From NCBI RefSeq assembly GCF_000002985.6, contig NC_003280.10:1922001-1986000 (forward strand): DNA of 64,000 nucleotides, given 5' to 3'. The notes under the pieces are model-generated. The model searched no databases, was not told the DNA's origin, and saw only the letters and a list, made by a program, of their open reading frames with translations. Positions 51,801-64,000 of this stretch are shown piece by piece. Position 1 is the first letter of the stretch, and each line of letters starts with the position of its first letter. The translations under genes and the position numbers were made by a program. Origin of the DNA: Caenorhabditis elegans. Taxonomy: Eukaryota; Nematoda; Chromadorea; Rhabditida; Rhabditidae.

Positions 51801-53707
51801 AAGAAAGTGATGAGTTAAATATAGATCTTCAACTTACTTTTAGCTTGAAGACACGGGCAATAAGGTCTGGACGATCAGATGCAGATTGTCGCGGACCGAG
51901 GTTTTCAGAAATCTCTGTCCATGCAGGATTACACGTGAAAGTTAAAAATATATCAGGCTTTCCGAACTTCGAGACAATAGCCATCGCGTCTTGAAAGTTT
52001 TGGACCATTGCTCGGGGACTCCCTGGAAAAGATGATGGAAGAACGATGCGTCTTCCTGGGACATCAGTATCTCCAGCAATATAATCCTGAACCGCATTGT
52101 AGTTGGCGGCTTTCAAATCAACTTGATGAGTTCGATGATAGTTTAGCCTGTTTTGCTCGATCTGCAAAAACATGATTATTTTGTGAACATGAGATCATGT
52201 ATTCTTACCTTTACCCATGAGTCTACTGCAAACTGTTGAAACAGGGCACGCCCGTGATGCAGTGGATTGAAAACTCCTGATCTCTCCATGAGCAGGTAAC
52301 TGTAGTACATCTTCTGAGTAATCCTTCCTTGTTTCTTCTCCGATGGTCTCTTTTCCAAGTCAGGATGCCATCCGTCGGTTCCATTTGGAAACAATACAGG
52401 ATATGTGAGAGGATCGCAGATCCTATCGATATCACGAATCGTCTTAAGTCCTCCTCCTCTTGGATGAACAGCCAAAGAGCGAGTGGTTGGCACGTCATCG
52501 TCTTCGCCCACAAAAACAACTGCGACTTCATTCGCTTGTGGCAAGTTATAACGTCGTGGATCCTTAGTTGTCGAAATATCGAAGATCAGTCGAACGCATC
52601 CCGGATGTCGTCCTTCCTTTGCAGCTTCAGAATTTTCTTTTTCTTCAACTTCAGCCATCATCTTGTATGCCTGTGCATATGGATTGGTTCTCAACAGAAG
52701 ACTGCTCAATTCAGCCATAACAGCAGGATCACAATCGGCATTGGCAGGATTTCCAAGCCTCTCGTCTGTTGCTTGATCAGTGTCCAGGATGTAGATCTGT
52801 CCAAATGCTGGTCTCTGGCCTGGATCCGGGTGAAGTGGTCCCGCAAAATGGTAAACTTGACCGTGGATTTTGAAGCAGTATGGGCCGCGGCCTCTCGGAA
52901 CATCAAGTTGTGCACCCATCGATGCCATTGCGAACGATGAATTAAACTGTCGGATGTTCTTCTGGAAGTTACGGGCGTGAGAAGAATCATCGAGGAGAAG
53001 ATGTCGTAGTTCATCTGGGTAGTTGGAGAATCGATCTTGAAGTGTGGTTGTTAATCCGAAGTAGCAACACATATTGATATGATCGTTGGATGAGGACACC
53101 TCTCCTGAAACATTAAATTTCTGTATGATGCTAGTATATGTTATTAGTTATGAAAAAAAACCAATCTGAAACTCAGAATGGAAATAAGAAGTAGAAGTTC
53201 ACTAAACTTTGAAAAAATGTATACCTTGAAAGAATCTGGCATTGCAGTTCTTGCACACACATCTCATGCTTCCAAGGTAGTTGGGATTGGCAACAGATGA
53301 CGTATCGTGTGTTTTTGCTACTTCATTTCTTTTTTTCTTCATCCATACTCTTTTTTTATATTTCATCTCAGCCTTTTCCTCTTCTGACATTGAAGCTCGT
53401 TTTTCCTTTTTTCTTTCCCAATCCATCCTGAGTCTTGATTCTGATTCTTGCGAAGTTTCTCTTGAACGACGTTCTCTCTTCCATACAGCATTTGAGTTGT
53501 CACTAAAACTGCTTATTGGTAAAATTCCACGAGCATTCAAGATCCTTACCTTAATGTTCTGGAACGTGTCCTCCTAGAGACGGGTTCTTGGGATGTAGAA
53601 GGGAAATCAGGCAGGTTTGTTGGTTTGGTATCCATTGCTGAATCGGGTAGAGTTGTTGGTTCCGTATCCATTATTGAATCGGGTCGACTTGTTAGCTCGT
53701 TATCCAT
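48834..53707 (-). pseudogene. Helitron Rep-helicase, copy 2, with the same in-frame TGA
   Basis: Same eight-exon structure as copy 1 shifted by 7,771 bp; all visible protein segments are identical. TGA lies at 51100-51098. The shared stop shows that it predates the tandem amplification or that the copies are homogenised. Confidence 0.85.
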
Positions 53708-54411
53708 TGTTGATTAATAATGAGAAAATGATAATTTTCTTCTCCTTATATAGAATTTTTTTGGAAGATTCTAGAAGTTTTGGGTCTTGAAACGAATTGG
53801 GTTTTAGAAGGACAGATTTAATATAGTTTAAACTTGTAATAATATAAATTAAAAATTGCACAATGAAATAGTCAAAATTTAAATTTTGCACACTACATTG
53901 AAAAATCCAGAAGTTTCTAGATGGTTGTAGAATCTTCTTGATTATATTAATGGGTAGTTCCTGTGATGTCTTTATCAGTGACGTCATCTTTTGTGACGTT
54001 ATTGGAACATTCTCTTCTTTTTCTGCAACTTCTGGAAGATTCCAGAAGTTTCTTTTACTGTAATGGGCGGAGCCTATGACGTCACATTCTGTGACGCTGA
54101 TATATTTGGCGTCATCACCTATTTTTTTCCGAATGTGAGACTATATAGGTGTCATCATATGTGACGTCATAATCTGTGACTTATTTTTTGTTACGCCAGT
54201 GATTGTGACGTCATCAGAATTTTCTGGAAGTTTCTCCAAAATTCTAGAAGGTTCCAGAATTTTCTGAAAATTATATTGGGTTCAGCCTGTGACGTTTACT
54301 TAATGTCCTCATCATGTGTGACGTCGTCAAGTGTTACGTAATCCGAGATATCTAGAAGTTTTTCGAAATTTCTAGAAGATTCTCGAAGTTTATTGCATGA
54401 AGTTTTCCTCT
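53708..54411 (-). promoter_or_regulatory. Helitron promoter with HSE, TATA and CRE-like sites (copy 2)
   Basis: Same arrangement as copy 1 shifted by 7,771 bp: TATA near 53744-53752, HSE runs near 54035, 54217, 54242 and 54365. Confidence 0.75.
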
Positions 54412-54559
54412 TCTATAGGTTTATTAAATTCTAAAAAAATGTGCCGGGATGTCGCATTGGTTGTGTGCGGGAATTTGGTGTGAACCTTCTGTGGTTCAAA
54501 CTATCTTCCCCTTCATACTTTTTTTTTCTGTCAAACAAAGTTAAATTTGACTACTCCGA

Positions 54560-54947
54560 CAAAATTTCTCTAAAAATTTGAATTTCCCGCCATAATTTTT
54601 CACTGAAAATTTGAATTCCCGCCAAAAATTTTTCAGAAAATTTGAATTCCCGCCAAAAAATTTTAAAGAAAATTTAAATTCCCGCCAAAAATTTTCAGAG
54701 AAAATTTGAATTCCCGCCAAAAATTTTTCAGAAAATTTGAATTCCCGCCAAAATTTTTCACAGAAAATTTGAATTCCCGCCAAAAAATTTTAAAGAAAAT
54801 TTAAATTCCCGCCAAAAATTTTCAGAGAAATTTTGAATTCCCGCCAAAAATGTTTCAGAAAATTTGAGCTACCGCCAAAAATTTTCACAGAAAATTTGAA
54901 TTCCCGCCGAAAAATTTCAAAGAAAATTTAACTTCCCGCCAAAATGT
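54560..54947. repeat. TTCCCGCCAAAA minisatellite, about 12 units (Helitron copy 2)
   Basis: Same unit as copy 1. The first and last units correspond, so units were lost or gained inside the array. Confidence 0.88.
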
Positions 54948-55454
54948 ATGGGTCTCGCCACGATGGGTCTCGCCACGAAGGGTCTCGCAACGATGGGTCT
55001 CGCCACGAAGGGTGACTGGCCCCGCCCACAACTCTCAGTGACTTTAGGGGTGACGTCACAGACTACAAAGACTACATAGACTACAAACTATGGACAGACC
55101 CACACTATTTTTTTATATATAAGTAATGACCAGCCGTTCGCACGCGCCAAGGCGCGTGCTCCGTCTGGCTTTGTAGTTTCTAGATTTTTAAAACATATTT
55201 TCAGCTTGGTTTTTGAATTTTACAACTTGAGGTTGAAAACAGCATTGAAACAAATGTCATGTTTCGGATTATCAGTGAGAATATGAGATCTTCTCTTATT
55301 GAGTTTCAGTTTTAAATATTTGGGAACAAATCGTGAATTTGATATAATTTCAATTTAAAATTACTTTTTTGAATAGTGTTTGTTCAAAACTATTTCACTT
55401 TGACAAATAAAGAAATGTTGTATATTGTTATTGGTCGAAGTTCAATCGCTTCCA

Positions 55455-55521
55455 GCATGGCACAGCTGGTAGCGCGCGCGTCATTGGCGCGCGGACCTTT
55501 TGGTTCGATCCCCGCGAGGGC
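55455..55521 (+). other. tRNA-like segment (Helitron copy 3)
   Basis: Identical to 39738-39804; A box starts at 55458. Confidence 0.5.
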
Positions 55522-55745
55522 AAAAAAATTCTAAAATAGCAAAAGTGTTGCTGAGAATGGTCAAACTACTGGAGATGTCTAGCGAGACCCAGATAAGAGC
55601 AGAGGTGCTTCTGAGAGGGTTGGTGATTCAGGGGTAGTGCGAGCACTATCTCCTGTCTCTTATGTGGCACATTGTTGTGTTTCTGTGGTTATAATAATAC
55701 TCCCTCCCCCCATACTCCTACATATGGGGGCGAGTGAGAAGGCTG

Positions 55746-57230
55746 GAGTTGTCGAGCGAGACCTCAGAAGAGAGCTGAGTTGTCTAGCGAGATAGCAGAG
55801 AAGAGATGAGTTGTCGAGCGAGACCTCAGAAGAGAGCTGAGTTGTCTAGCGAGATAGCAGAGAAGAGATGAGTTGTCGAGTGAGACCTCAGAAGAGAGCT
55901 GAGTTGTCTAGCGAGATAGCAGAAAAGAGCTGAGTTGTCTAGCGAGATAGCAGAGAAGAGATGAGTTGTCGAGTGAGACCTCAGAAGAGAGCTGAGTTGT
56001 CTAGCGAGATAGCAGAGAAGAGATGAGTTGTCGAGCGAGACCTCAGAAGAGAGCTGAGTTGTCTAGCGAGATAGCAGAAAAGAGCTGAGTTGTCTAGCGA
56101 GATAGCAGAGAAGAGATGAGTTGTCGAGTGAGACCTCAGAAGAGAGCTGAGTTGTCTAGCGAGATAGCAGAGAAGAGATGAGTTGTCGAGCGAGACCTCA
56201 GAAGAGAGCTGAGTTGTCTAGCGAGATAGCAGAGAAGAGATGAGTTGTCGAGCGAGACCTCAGAAGAGAGCTGAGTTGTCTAGCGAGATAGCAGAGAAGA
56301 GATGAGTTGTCGAGTGAGACCTCAGAAGAGAGCTGAGTTGTCTAGCGAGATAGCAGAGAAGAGATGAGTTGTCGAGTGAGACCTCAGAAGAGAGCTGAGT
56401 TGTCTAGCGAGATAGCAGAGAAGAGATGAGTTGTCGAGCGAGACCTCAGAAGAGAGCTGAGTTGTCTAGCGAGATAGCAGAGAAGAGATGAGTTGTCGAG
56501 TGAGACCTCAGAAGAGAGCTGAGTTGTCTAGCGAGATAGCAGAGAAGAGATGAGTTGTCGAGTGAGACCTCAGAAGAGAGCTGAGTTGTCTAGCGAGATA
56601 GCAGAGAAGAGATGAGTTGTCGAGCGAGACCTCAGAAGAGAGCTGAGTTGTCTAGCGAGATAGCAGAGAAGAGATGAGTTGTCGAGCGAGACCTCAGAAG
56701 AGAGCTGAGTTGTCTAGCGAGATAGCAGAGAAGAGCTGAGTTGTCGAGCGAGACCTCAGAAGAGAGCTGAGTTGTCTAGCGAGATAGCAGAGAAGAGATG
56801 AGTTGTCGAGCGAGACCTCAGAAGAGAGCTGAGTTGTCTAGCGAGATAGCAGAGAAGAGATGAGTTGTCGGGCGAGACCTCAGAAGAGAGCTGAGTTGTC
56901 TAGCGAGATAGCAGAGAAGAGATGAGTTGTCGAGTGAGACCTCAGAAGAGAGCTGAGTTGTCTAGCGAGATAGCAGAGAAGAGCTGAGTTGTCGAGCGAG
57001 ACCTCAGAAGAGAGCTGAGTTGTCTAGCGAGATAGCAGAGAAGAGATGAGTTGTCGAGCGAGACCTCAGAAGAGAGCTGAGTTGTCTAGCGAGATAGCAG
57101 AGAAGAGATGAGTTGTCGAGCGAGACCTCAGAAGAGAGCTGAGTTGTCTAGCGAGATAGCAGAGAAGAGATGAGTTGTCGAGTGAGACCTCAGAAGAGAG
57201 CTGAGTTGTCTAGCGAGATAGCAGAGAAGA
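55746..57230. repeat. 62-bp minisatellite, about 24 units (Helitron copy 3)
   Basis: Longest of the three arrays (1,485 bp). It includes odd half-unit duplications (gatagcagaaaagagctgag at 55916 and 56068) also found once in copy 1 at 40200. Confidence 0.93.
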
Positions 57231-57244
57231 ATAATAAGCTTTAT

Positions 57245-60200
57245 TCAAAGAACTTCATTAAAAACGATATTGGTGACAATATTAGAACTGGATTTTACAA
57301 TAAGACCTTCTTTGGTACGAACTCTTGATAGAGCAACATATAGTTGTCCATGAGTGAAAACATCGGTGGGAATCCAGAGACCGATTTTAGAAAAGGATTG
57401 TCCTTGGGCCTTGTTGATCGATAATGCAAATGATAAGCGAACTGGGAACTGTGTGCGCCTGAGTTGGAAAGAGATGTTCTTATCATCATAGCAATCGATT
57501 CTTGGAATGATTGTGAAATGTCCTTTCCTCTCGCCAGTTGCAAAGCGACATCCAAGTGAGTGACTGGCCAATGTTTCGACAATGAAACGGGAACCATTGC
57601 AAAGGCCAGCGGAAACATCGAGATTCCTGAGCAGAATGATCACTGAGCCTTTCTTCAGCTTGAGAATATGGGGAGGAAGAGATGATGGGGACATCTTGTT
57701 GAGAAACTCGGTGGGATAGTGCATAGTATCCGCTTGATGTTCCACGATCACTTCATCTCGTGACAGATAGATTCTTTCCTCGCCAACCATTCGATTGTGA
57801 ACATCGTCATTCAGTTGAGCAACGTCGACGTTCTTAGGTGTAAGGATGACGTTGTCACATGGATCAGACGTGGTTGGATCGATAACTGCTCCGAACACTT
57901 CCTCGACGATGTTGTGATCGCACATGACAGAGAGTGGGAGTGTAACCTTTGAATCAGAGTCATTTGCAGATCCATCGCCAACATTGAGGAGGAATTGGAT
58001 CCAATCCGAGTCTCCAGATGTTACTCTCATATTTGAGATGAGATGCAAAATTTGAAACTCTGTCCATAGTGGTGATCTTTTGATGCATGCGTCTACTTGA
58101 TCAGCTCTAGAGCTTCTCTCCACCACAGGTAGGATTTGGCGAAAGTCTCCTCCGAGGATCAGGATCTTCCCACCAAATGGCTGATCGATCTTTGTGAGAT
58201 CCCTAAGCAGTACATCGACCGTGTCGAGGGCTGTCTGAAAGTTGAATGAATGATTTGATTAGTACGATCAGAATCACTCTAATACCTTGGGAACCATTGA
58301 TGCTTCATCCCAAATGAAAACGTCGTTCTCCGCTAGCTCTTGTGCTTCTTTCAATTGCCTCTGATGAAGAGAAGACTTGCATTGATTTCTAATATCAAGC
58401 TTGAAAAGGGAAGCGGATGTTCGACCGAGTGGGAGTAAATTGGCTGCAATTCCTGTCCACGCCGTACACGCTACCTGAAAATATGCAGTATTGAAATAAC
58501 TTTAGTATGTTTGGTTGAAAGTGTACCTTCAGTCCTCTTCCAACACAGATGTTGTACAGAGTGATGTAGAGATAAGTCTTTCCGCTCCGTCCAGGCCCAT
58601 CCAAATAGAAAAGACGGGGTAGCGAGGCATCATCTAATGCAGCAAGGATCTGGTCAGCTGCACGTTTCTGTTGATCATTGAGTGTCGCAAGGAGCCTATT
58701 GCCTTCTGATGCACATTGAGCAGGGTTGACTGTGTCGAGATCGATTGGTGGCGGATTGATAGATGGTTTGGTGACATCGAATCTTTTTCCAACCCTGGAA
58801 AAATATTATAATCTACTTTTGAAAAAAGCTCAAAAGATACCTTTGAAGGCGACTTTCGATATCAAAATATGCAAGTGCCTCAGCCTCTTCTTTCCCTGCT
58901 CCAGCATGGCGAAAATCCTCAGAAAGATCCCACTTCACGGCATCCCAAAGTGCGTTCAGATCGTGAACTTCGTTAAAAAGAATGATAGCGACAAACATTG
59001 AGCGAAGAGCTGCGGGCACTGAGCATCCAGCCCACTCTTTCAAAGACTTCAAATATTCGCTGTCATCATTCAGAAGTCCTTGAGCTTTTGCTGCTTCCAC
59101 ATAAGTTGCGTATACCACTGGAACATTGTTCTCGTCCAAAACAGTACGAAGATCTTCGAATGACATCGCTCCTTTGATGTTCAAAAGAAGAATTCGAAGT
59201 GCGTATCTCTCGGTTTCGTATGGTGGGACAGTGTACATTCGGCCTATCTGCCTTGTGCCTCTTCCTCGAACCTTCCAGCCATCCTTTTTCACAAAGGTGA
59301 AGTGCGTTGGCATATCCATGTAGAAGAATTGGCGTGAATCAACAAATGTCGAAGGGATGTTCCCGCTCTCCGCAATATCCTTGCTCTTTTGGTTGATCTT
59401 AAACCAAGCTGTGAGAGTCGTGTCGGTTTGTGATGAAGATTCGAGTTGTTGTGTGGTGACACTGGCTCTAAAGTAGATCGTTTGGAATCCTTCGAGATGC
59501 ACAGCGAGTCAATAAACTGTATCGGACTTCTTTTCCAGTTTGAATCCCAAGATGTGGTGGATTGCCTCGGGAGCACAGACGTATCGAGCATCTAGATGCT
59601 CTCGGATCTCATCAACAACATTTCCATCTCCACGTACATTTTGGATGATGTTGAGTGCAGCACGGTCATGTCCTTTGTAGACATATTTGAAGAGATATTT
59701 TACAGCTTCGATGAATCCACAAATCTCGACATTCATGTGAGCATTGTAACGGAGCAGAAGCCATTTGTTGTATGGAACAACTCTCCTGTTATCGAGATGT
59801 TGGGTGCCATATTCCACATATCGTCCATCATCCCTTCGACGATACCCGGGATATCCATCAACGTTGAGAGTGGTGCTAGGATGAAAATCCTTCGGATACC
59901 TTTTCGAGCAGTGCCCATCAACCATGCATGGCGAGTGAGGATTTTGAGCACCACATGGACGATGCATCATGGCGGTGGTCACAATGCGATGAAGTTCTGG
60001 CTCGTTGTCAGGATTTGGAATCTCAGCTTGCACAATCTTGTCGATGTCCTCCGAGGTTCGTGGCTTTGAGTTCTCTGCCATAGTTAACAGCATGTGTACA
60101 TGAGGAAGACCTCGTTTTTGCCTTTCGAACACGGAAATGTATGCGGCAACGTGTCCGAGAATATCCCGATTTAGAAGATCGTCAAACAGCGCATCTACCT

Positions 60201-62118
60201 GGAACACAATGAAGAAAGTGATGAGTTAAATATAGATCTTCAACTTACTTTTAGCTTGAAGACACGGGCAATAAGGTCTGGACGATCAGATGCAGATTGT
60301 CGCGGACCGAGGTTTTCAGAAATCTCTGTCCATGCAGGATTACACGTGAAAGTTAAAAATATATCAGGCTTTCCGAACTTCGAGACAATAGCCATCGCGT
60401 CTTGAAAGTTTTGGACCATTGCTCGGGGACTCCCTGGAAAAGATGATGGAAGAACGATGCGTCTTCCTGGGACATCAGTATCTCCAGCAATATAATCCTG
60501 AACCGCATTGTAGTTGGCGGCTTTCAAATCAACTTGATGAGTTCGATGATAGTTTAGCCTGTTTTGCTCGATCTGCAAAAACATGATTATTTTGTGAACA
60601 CGAGATCATGTATTCTTACCTTTACCCATGAGTCTACTGCAAACTGTTGAAACAGGGCACGCCCGTGATGCAGTGGATTGAAAACTCCTGATCTCTCCAT
60701 GAGCAGGTAACTGTAGTACATCTTCTGAGTAATCCTTCCTTGTTTCTTCTCCGATGGTCTCTTTTCCAAGTCAGGATGCCATCCGTCGGTTCCATTTGGA
60801 AACAATACAGGATATGTGAGAGGATCGCAGATCCTATCGATATCACGAATCGTCTTAAGTCCTCCTCCTCTTGGATGAACAGCCAAAGAGCGAGTGGTTG
60901 GCACGTCATCGTCTTCGCCCACAAAAACAACTGCGACTTCATTCGCTTGTGGCAAGTTATAACGTCGTGGATCCTTAGTTGTCGAAATATCGAAGATCAG
61001 TCGAACGCATCCCGGATGTCGTCCTTCCTTTGCAGCTTCAGAATTTTCTTTTTCTTCAACTTCAGCCATCATCTTGTATGCCTGTGCATATGGATTGGTT
61101 CTCAACAGAAGACTGCTCAATTCAGCCATAACAGCAGGATCACAATCGGCATTGGCAGGATTTCCAAGCCTCTCGTCTGTTGCTTGATCAGTGTCCAGGA
61201 TGTAGATCTGTCCAAATGCTGGTCTCTGGCCTGGATCCGGGTGAAGTGGTCCCGCAAAATGGTAAACTTGACCGTGGATTTTGAAGCAGTATGGGCCGCG
61301 GCCTCTCGGAACATCAAGTTGTGCACCCATCGATGCCATTGCGAACGATGAATTAAACTGTCGGATGTTCTTCTGGAAGTTACGGGCGTGAGAAGAATCA
61401 TCGAGGAGAAGATGTCGTAGTTCATCTGGGTAGTTGGAGAATCGATCTTGAAGTGTGGTTGTTAATCCGAAGTAGCAACACATATTGATATGATCGTTGG
61501 ATGAGGACACCTCTCCTGAAACATTAAATTTCTGTATGATGCTAGTATATGTTATTAGTTATGAAAAAAAACCAATCTGAAACTCAGAATGGAAATAAGA
61601 AGTAGAAGTTCACTAAACTTTGAAAAAATGTATACCTTGAAAGAATCTGGCATTGCAGTTCTTGCACACACATCTCATGCTTCCAAGGTAGTTGGGATTG
61701 GCAACAGATGACGTATCGTGTGTTTTTGCTACTTCATTTCTTTTTTTCTTCATCCATACTCTTTTTTTATATTTCATCTCAGCCTTTTCCTCTTCTGACA
61801 TTGAAGCTCGTTTTTCCTTTTTTCTTTCCCAATCCATCCTGAGTCTTGATTCTGATTCTTGCGAAGTTTCTCTTGAACGACGTTCTCTCTTCCATACAGC
61901 ATTTGAGTTGTCACTAAAACTGCTTATTGGTAAAATTCCACGAGCATTCAAGATCCTTACCTTAATGTTCTGGAACGTGTCCTCCTAGAGACGGGTTCTT
62001 GGGATGTAGAAGGGAAATCAGGCAGGTTTGTTGGTTTGGTATCCATTGCTGAATCGGGTAGAGTTGTTGGTTCCGTATCCATTATTGAATCGGGTCGACT
62101 TGTTAGCTCGTTATCCAT
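57245..62118 (-). pseudogene. Helitron Rep-helicase, copy 3, with the same in-frame TGA
   Basis: Same eight exons shifted by 16,182 bp from copy 1, with TGA at 59511-59509. HUH, Tyr, Walker A and Walker B motifs are all present. Confidence 0.85.
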
Positions 62119-62822
62119 TGTTGATTAATAATGAGAAAATGATAATTTTCTTCTCCTTATATAGAATTTTTTTGGAAGATTCTAGAAGTTTTGGGTCTTG
62201 AAACGAATTGGGTTTTAGAAGGACAGATTTAATATAGTTTAAACTTGTAATAATATAAATTAAAAATTGCACAATGAAATAGTCAAAATTTAAATTTTGC
62301 ACACTACATTGAAAAATCCAGAAGTTTCTAGATGGTTGTAGAATCTTCTTGATTATATTAATGGGTAGTTCCTGTGATGTCTTTATCAGTGACGTCATCT
62401 TTTGTGACGTTATTGGAACATTCTCTTCTTTTTCTGCAACTTCTGGAAGATTCCAGAAGTTTCTTTTACTGTAATGGGCGGAGCCTATGACGTCACATTC
62501 TGTGACGCTGATATATTTGGCGTCATCACCTATTTTTTTCCGAATGTGAGACTATATAGGTGTCATCATATGTGACGTCATAATCTGTGACTTATTTTTT
62601 GTTACGCCAGTGATTGTGACGTCATCAGAATTTTCTGGAAGTTTCTCCAAAATTCTAGAAGGTTCCAGAATTTTCTGAAAATTATATTGGGTTCAGCCTG
62701 TGACGTTTACTTAATGTCCTCATCATGTGTGACGTCGTCAAGTGTTACGTAATCCGAGATATCTAGAAGTTTTTCGAAATTTCTAGAAGATTCTCGAAGT
62801 TTATTGCATGAAGTTTTCCTCT
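62119..62822 (-). promoter_or_regulatory. Helitron promoter with HSE, TATA and CRE-like sites (copy 3)
   Basis: Same arrangement as copy 1 shifted by 16,182 bp: TATA near 62155-62163, HSE runs near 62446, 62628, 62653 and 62776. Confidence 0.75.
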
Positions 62823-62969
62823 TCTATAGGTTTATTAAATTCTAAACAAATGTGCCGGTATGTCGCATTGGTTGTGTGCGGGAATTTGGTGTGAACCTTC
62901 TGTGGTTCAAACTATCTTCCCCTTCATACTTTTTTTTCTGTCAAACAAAGTTAAATTTGACTACTCCGA

Positions 62970-63897
62970 CAAAATTTCTCTAAAAATTTGAATTTCCCGC
63001 CATAATTTTTCACTGAAAATTTGAATTCCCGCCAAAAATTTTTCAGAAAATTTGAATTCCCGCCAAAAAATTGTAAAGAAAATTTAAATTCCCGCCAAAA
63101 ATTTTCAGAGAAAATTTGAATTCCCGCCAAAAATTTTTCAGAAAATTTGAATTCCCGCCAAAATTTTTCACAGAAAATTTGAATTCCCGCCAAAAAATTT
63201 TAAAGAAAATTTAAATTCCCGCCAAAAATTTTCAGAGAAAATTTGAATTCCCGCCAAAAATTTTTCAGAAAATTTGAATTCCCGCCAAAATTTTTCACAG
63301 AAAATTTGAATTCCCGCCAAAAAATTTTAAAGAAAATTTAAATTCCCGCCAAAAATTTTCAGAGAAAATTTGAATTCCCGCCAAAAATGTTTCAGAAAAT
63401 TTGAATTCACGCCAAAAATTTTCAAAGAAAATTTGAATTCCCGCCAAAAAATTTTGAAGGAAATTTAAATTCCCGCCAAAATTTTTCAGAGAAAATTTGA
63501 ATTCCCGCCAAAAATTTTTCAGAAAATTTGAATTCCCGCCAAAAAATTTTGAAGGAAATTTAAATTCCCGCCAAAATTTTTCAGAGAAAATTTGAATTCC
63601 CGCCAAAAATTTTTCAGAAAATTTGAATTCCCGCCAAAATTTTTCACAGAAAATTTGAATTCCCGCCAAAAAATTTTAAAGAAAATTTAAATTCCCGCCA
63701 AAAATTTTCAGAGAAATTTTGAATTCCCGCCAAAAAATTTTAAAGAAAATTTAAATTCCCGCCAAAAATTTTCAGAGAAAATTTGAATTCCCGCCAAAAA
63801 TGTTTCAGAAAATTTGAGCTACCGCCAAAAATTTTCACAGAAAATTTGAATTCCCGCCGAAAAATTTCAAAGAAAATTTAACTTCCCGCCAAAATGT
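62970..63897. repeat. TTCCCGCCAAAA minisatellite, about 29 units (Helitron copy 3)
   Basis: Same unit and order as copy 1, with a two-unit internal duplication near 63720-63790. Confidence 0.88.
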
Positions 63898-64000
63898 ATG
63901 GGTCTCGCCACGATGGGTCTCGCCACGATGGGTCTCGCCACGAAGGGTCTCGCAACGATGGGTCTCGCCACGAAGGGTGACTGGCCCCGCCCACAACTCT

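Larger units (their letters stand above)
47835..55129 (-). mobile_element. Helitron copy 2 (complete, 7,295 bp)
   Basis: Begins with CCAG directly after the last base (GA, element-strand TC) of copy 1, and ends with GA directly before CCAG of copy 3. It is shorter than copy 1 only because both minisatellites are shorter. Coding and promoter DNA is almost identical to copy 1; one visible difference is ctaaaaaaatg (54433) against ctaaacaaatg in copy 1. Confidence 0.92.
55130..64000 (-). mobile_element. Helitron copy 3 (about 94 bp short of its 5' end at the window edge)
   Basis: Starts CCAGCCG immediately after the TC end of copy 2. The window stops at cccacaactct, which in copy 1 is 94 bp before the 5' terminus. 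Whether a fourth copy or the rest of the interrupted LINE follows cannot be seen. Coding DNA differs from copy 1 by rare substitutions, for example Met to Val in the exon 3 tail (60600). Confidence 0.9.

Overview
The window is nematode DNA, almost certainly Caenorhabditis elegans or a very close strain. The reasons are a complete 1,612-bp Tc1 element with an intact 343-aa transposase, short 40-60-bp introns with TTTTCAG acceptors, trans-splice-like acceptors just before start codons, and MATH, BATH and F-box/FTH families typical of Caenorhabditis chromosome arms. From memory, tandem ubiquitin-like genes beside an E2-like gene and bath genes resemble a cluster on the left arm of chromosome II; this was not checked. 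All splice models were built by hand from GT/GC-AG sites and confirmed by phase arithmetic.

1-9 kb is a cluster of small ubiquitin-pathway genes. It holds a minus-strand MATH-BTB gene, three tandem ubiquitin-like genes (two broken by single nonsense codons, the third intact), a decayed MATH-BTB pseudogene, and a mosaic of pieces of a ubiquitin-conjugating enzyme (E2) and ribosomal protein S13. 9.1-12.5 kb is an intact 15-exon, 832-aa MULE-type transposase-like gene with an N-terminal C2H2-like finger, a DDE-like core and a SWIM finger. 13.5-15.1 kb is Tc1. 15.1-17.7 kb holds two intact F-box/FTH genes. 18.8-24.5 kb holds three tandem two-MATH genes (one with a 1-bp deletion), interrupted by a 5'-truncated LINE. 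25 kb is an F-box (fbxb-like) pseudogene and 26.7-27.9 kb a small secreted Cys-rich gene. 28-31 kb is gene-free and dominated by two long foldback repeats and a degenerate tandem repeat. 31.7-36.8 kb holds two three-MATH paralogues (one has lost its ATG) and one remnant, each with a conserved upstream block; an orphan copy of that block lies at 31.2 kb. 37-39.4 kb is an APE/RT LINE interrupted by a Helitron.

39,413 to the window end is the most striking part: three Helitrons in seamless head-to-tail tandem (8,422 bp, 7,295 bp and at least 8,871 bp). At each junction the CTGG 3' terminus of one copy abuts the TC 5' terminus of the next with no base between, as expected from rolling-circle multimers. 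All three carry the same in-frame TGA in the Rep-helicase gene. Each carries a promoter with long perfect heat-shock-element arrays plus a TATA box, a minisatellite whose unit contains the E2F/EFL-1 consensus TTCCCGCCAAAA, TGACGTCA palindromes, a second 62-bp minisatellite (about 16.5, 6 and 24 units), and a tRNA-like segment with good Pol III A and B boxes.

Common theme (inference): MATH-BTB proteins are CUL3 adaptors, F-box proteins are SCF adaptors, and E2 and ubiquitin-like proteins belong to the same pathway. The gene part is therefore a birth-and-death nursery of ubiquitin-ligase substrate receptors, repeatedly duplicated, broken and invaded by transposons.
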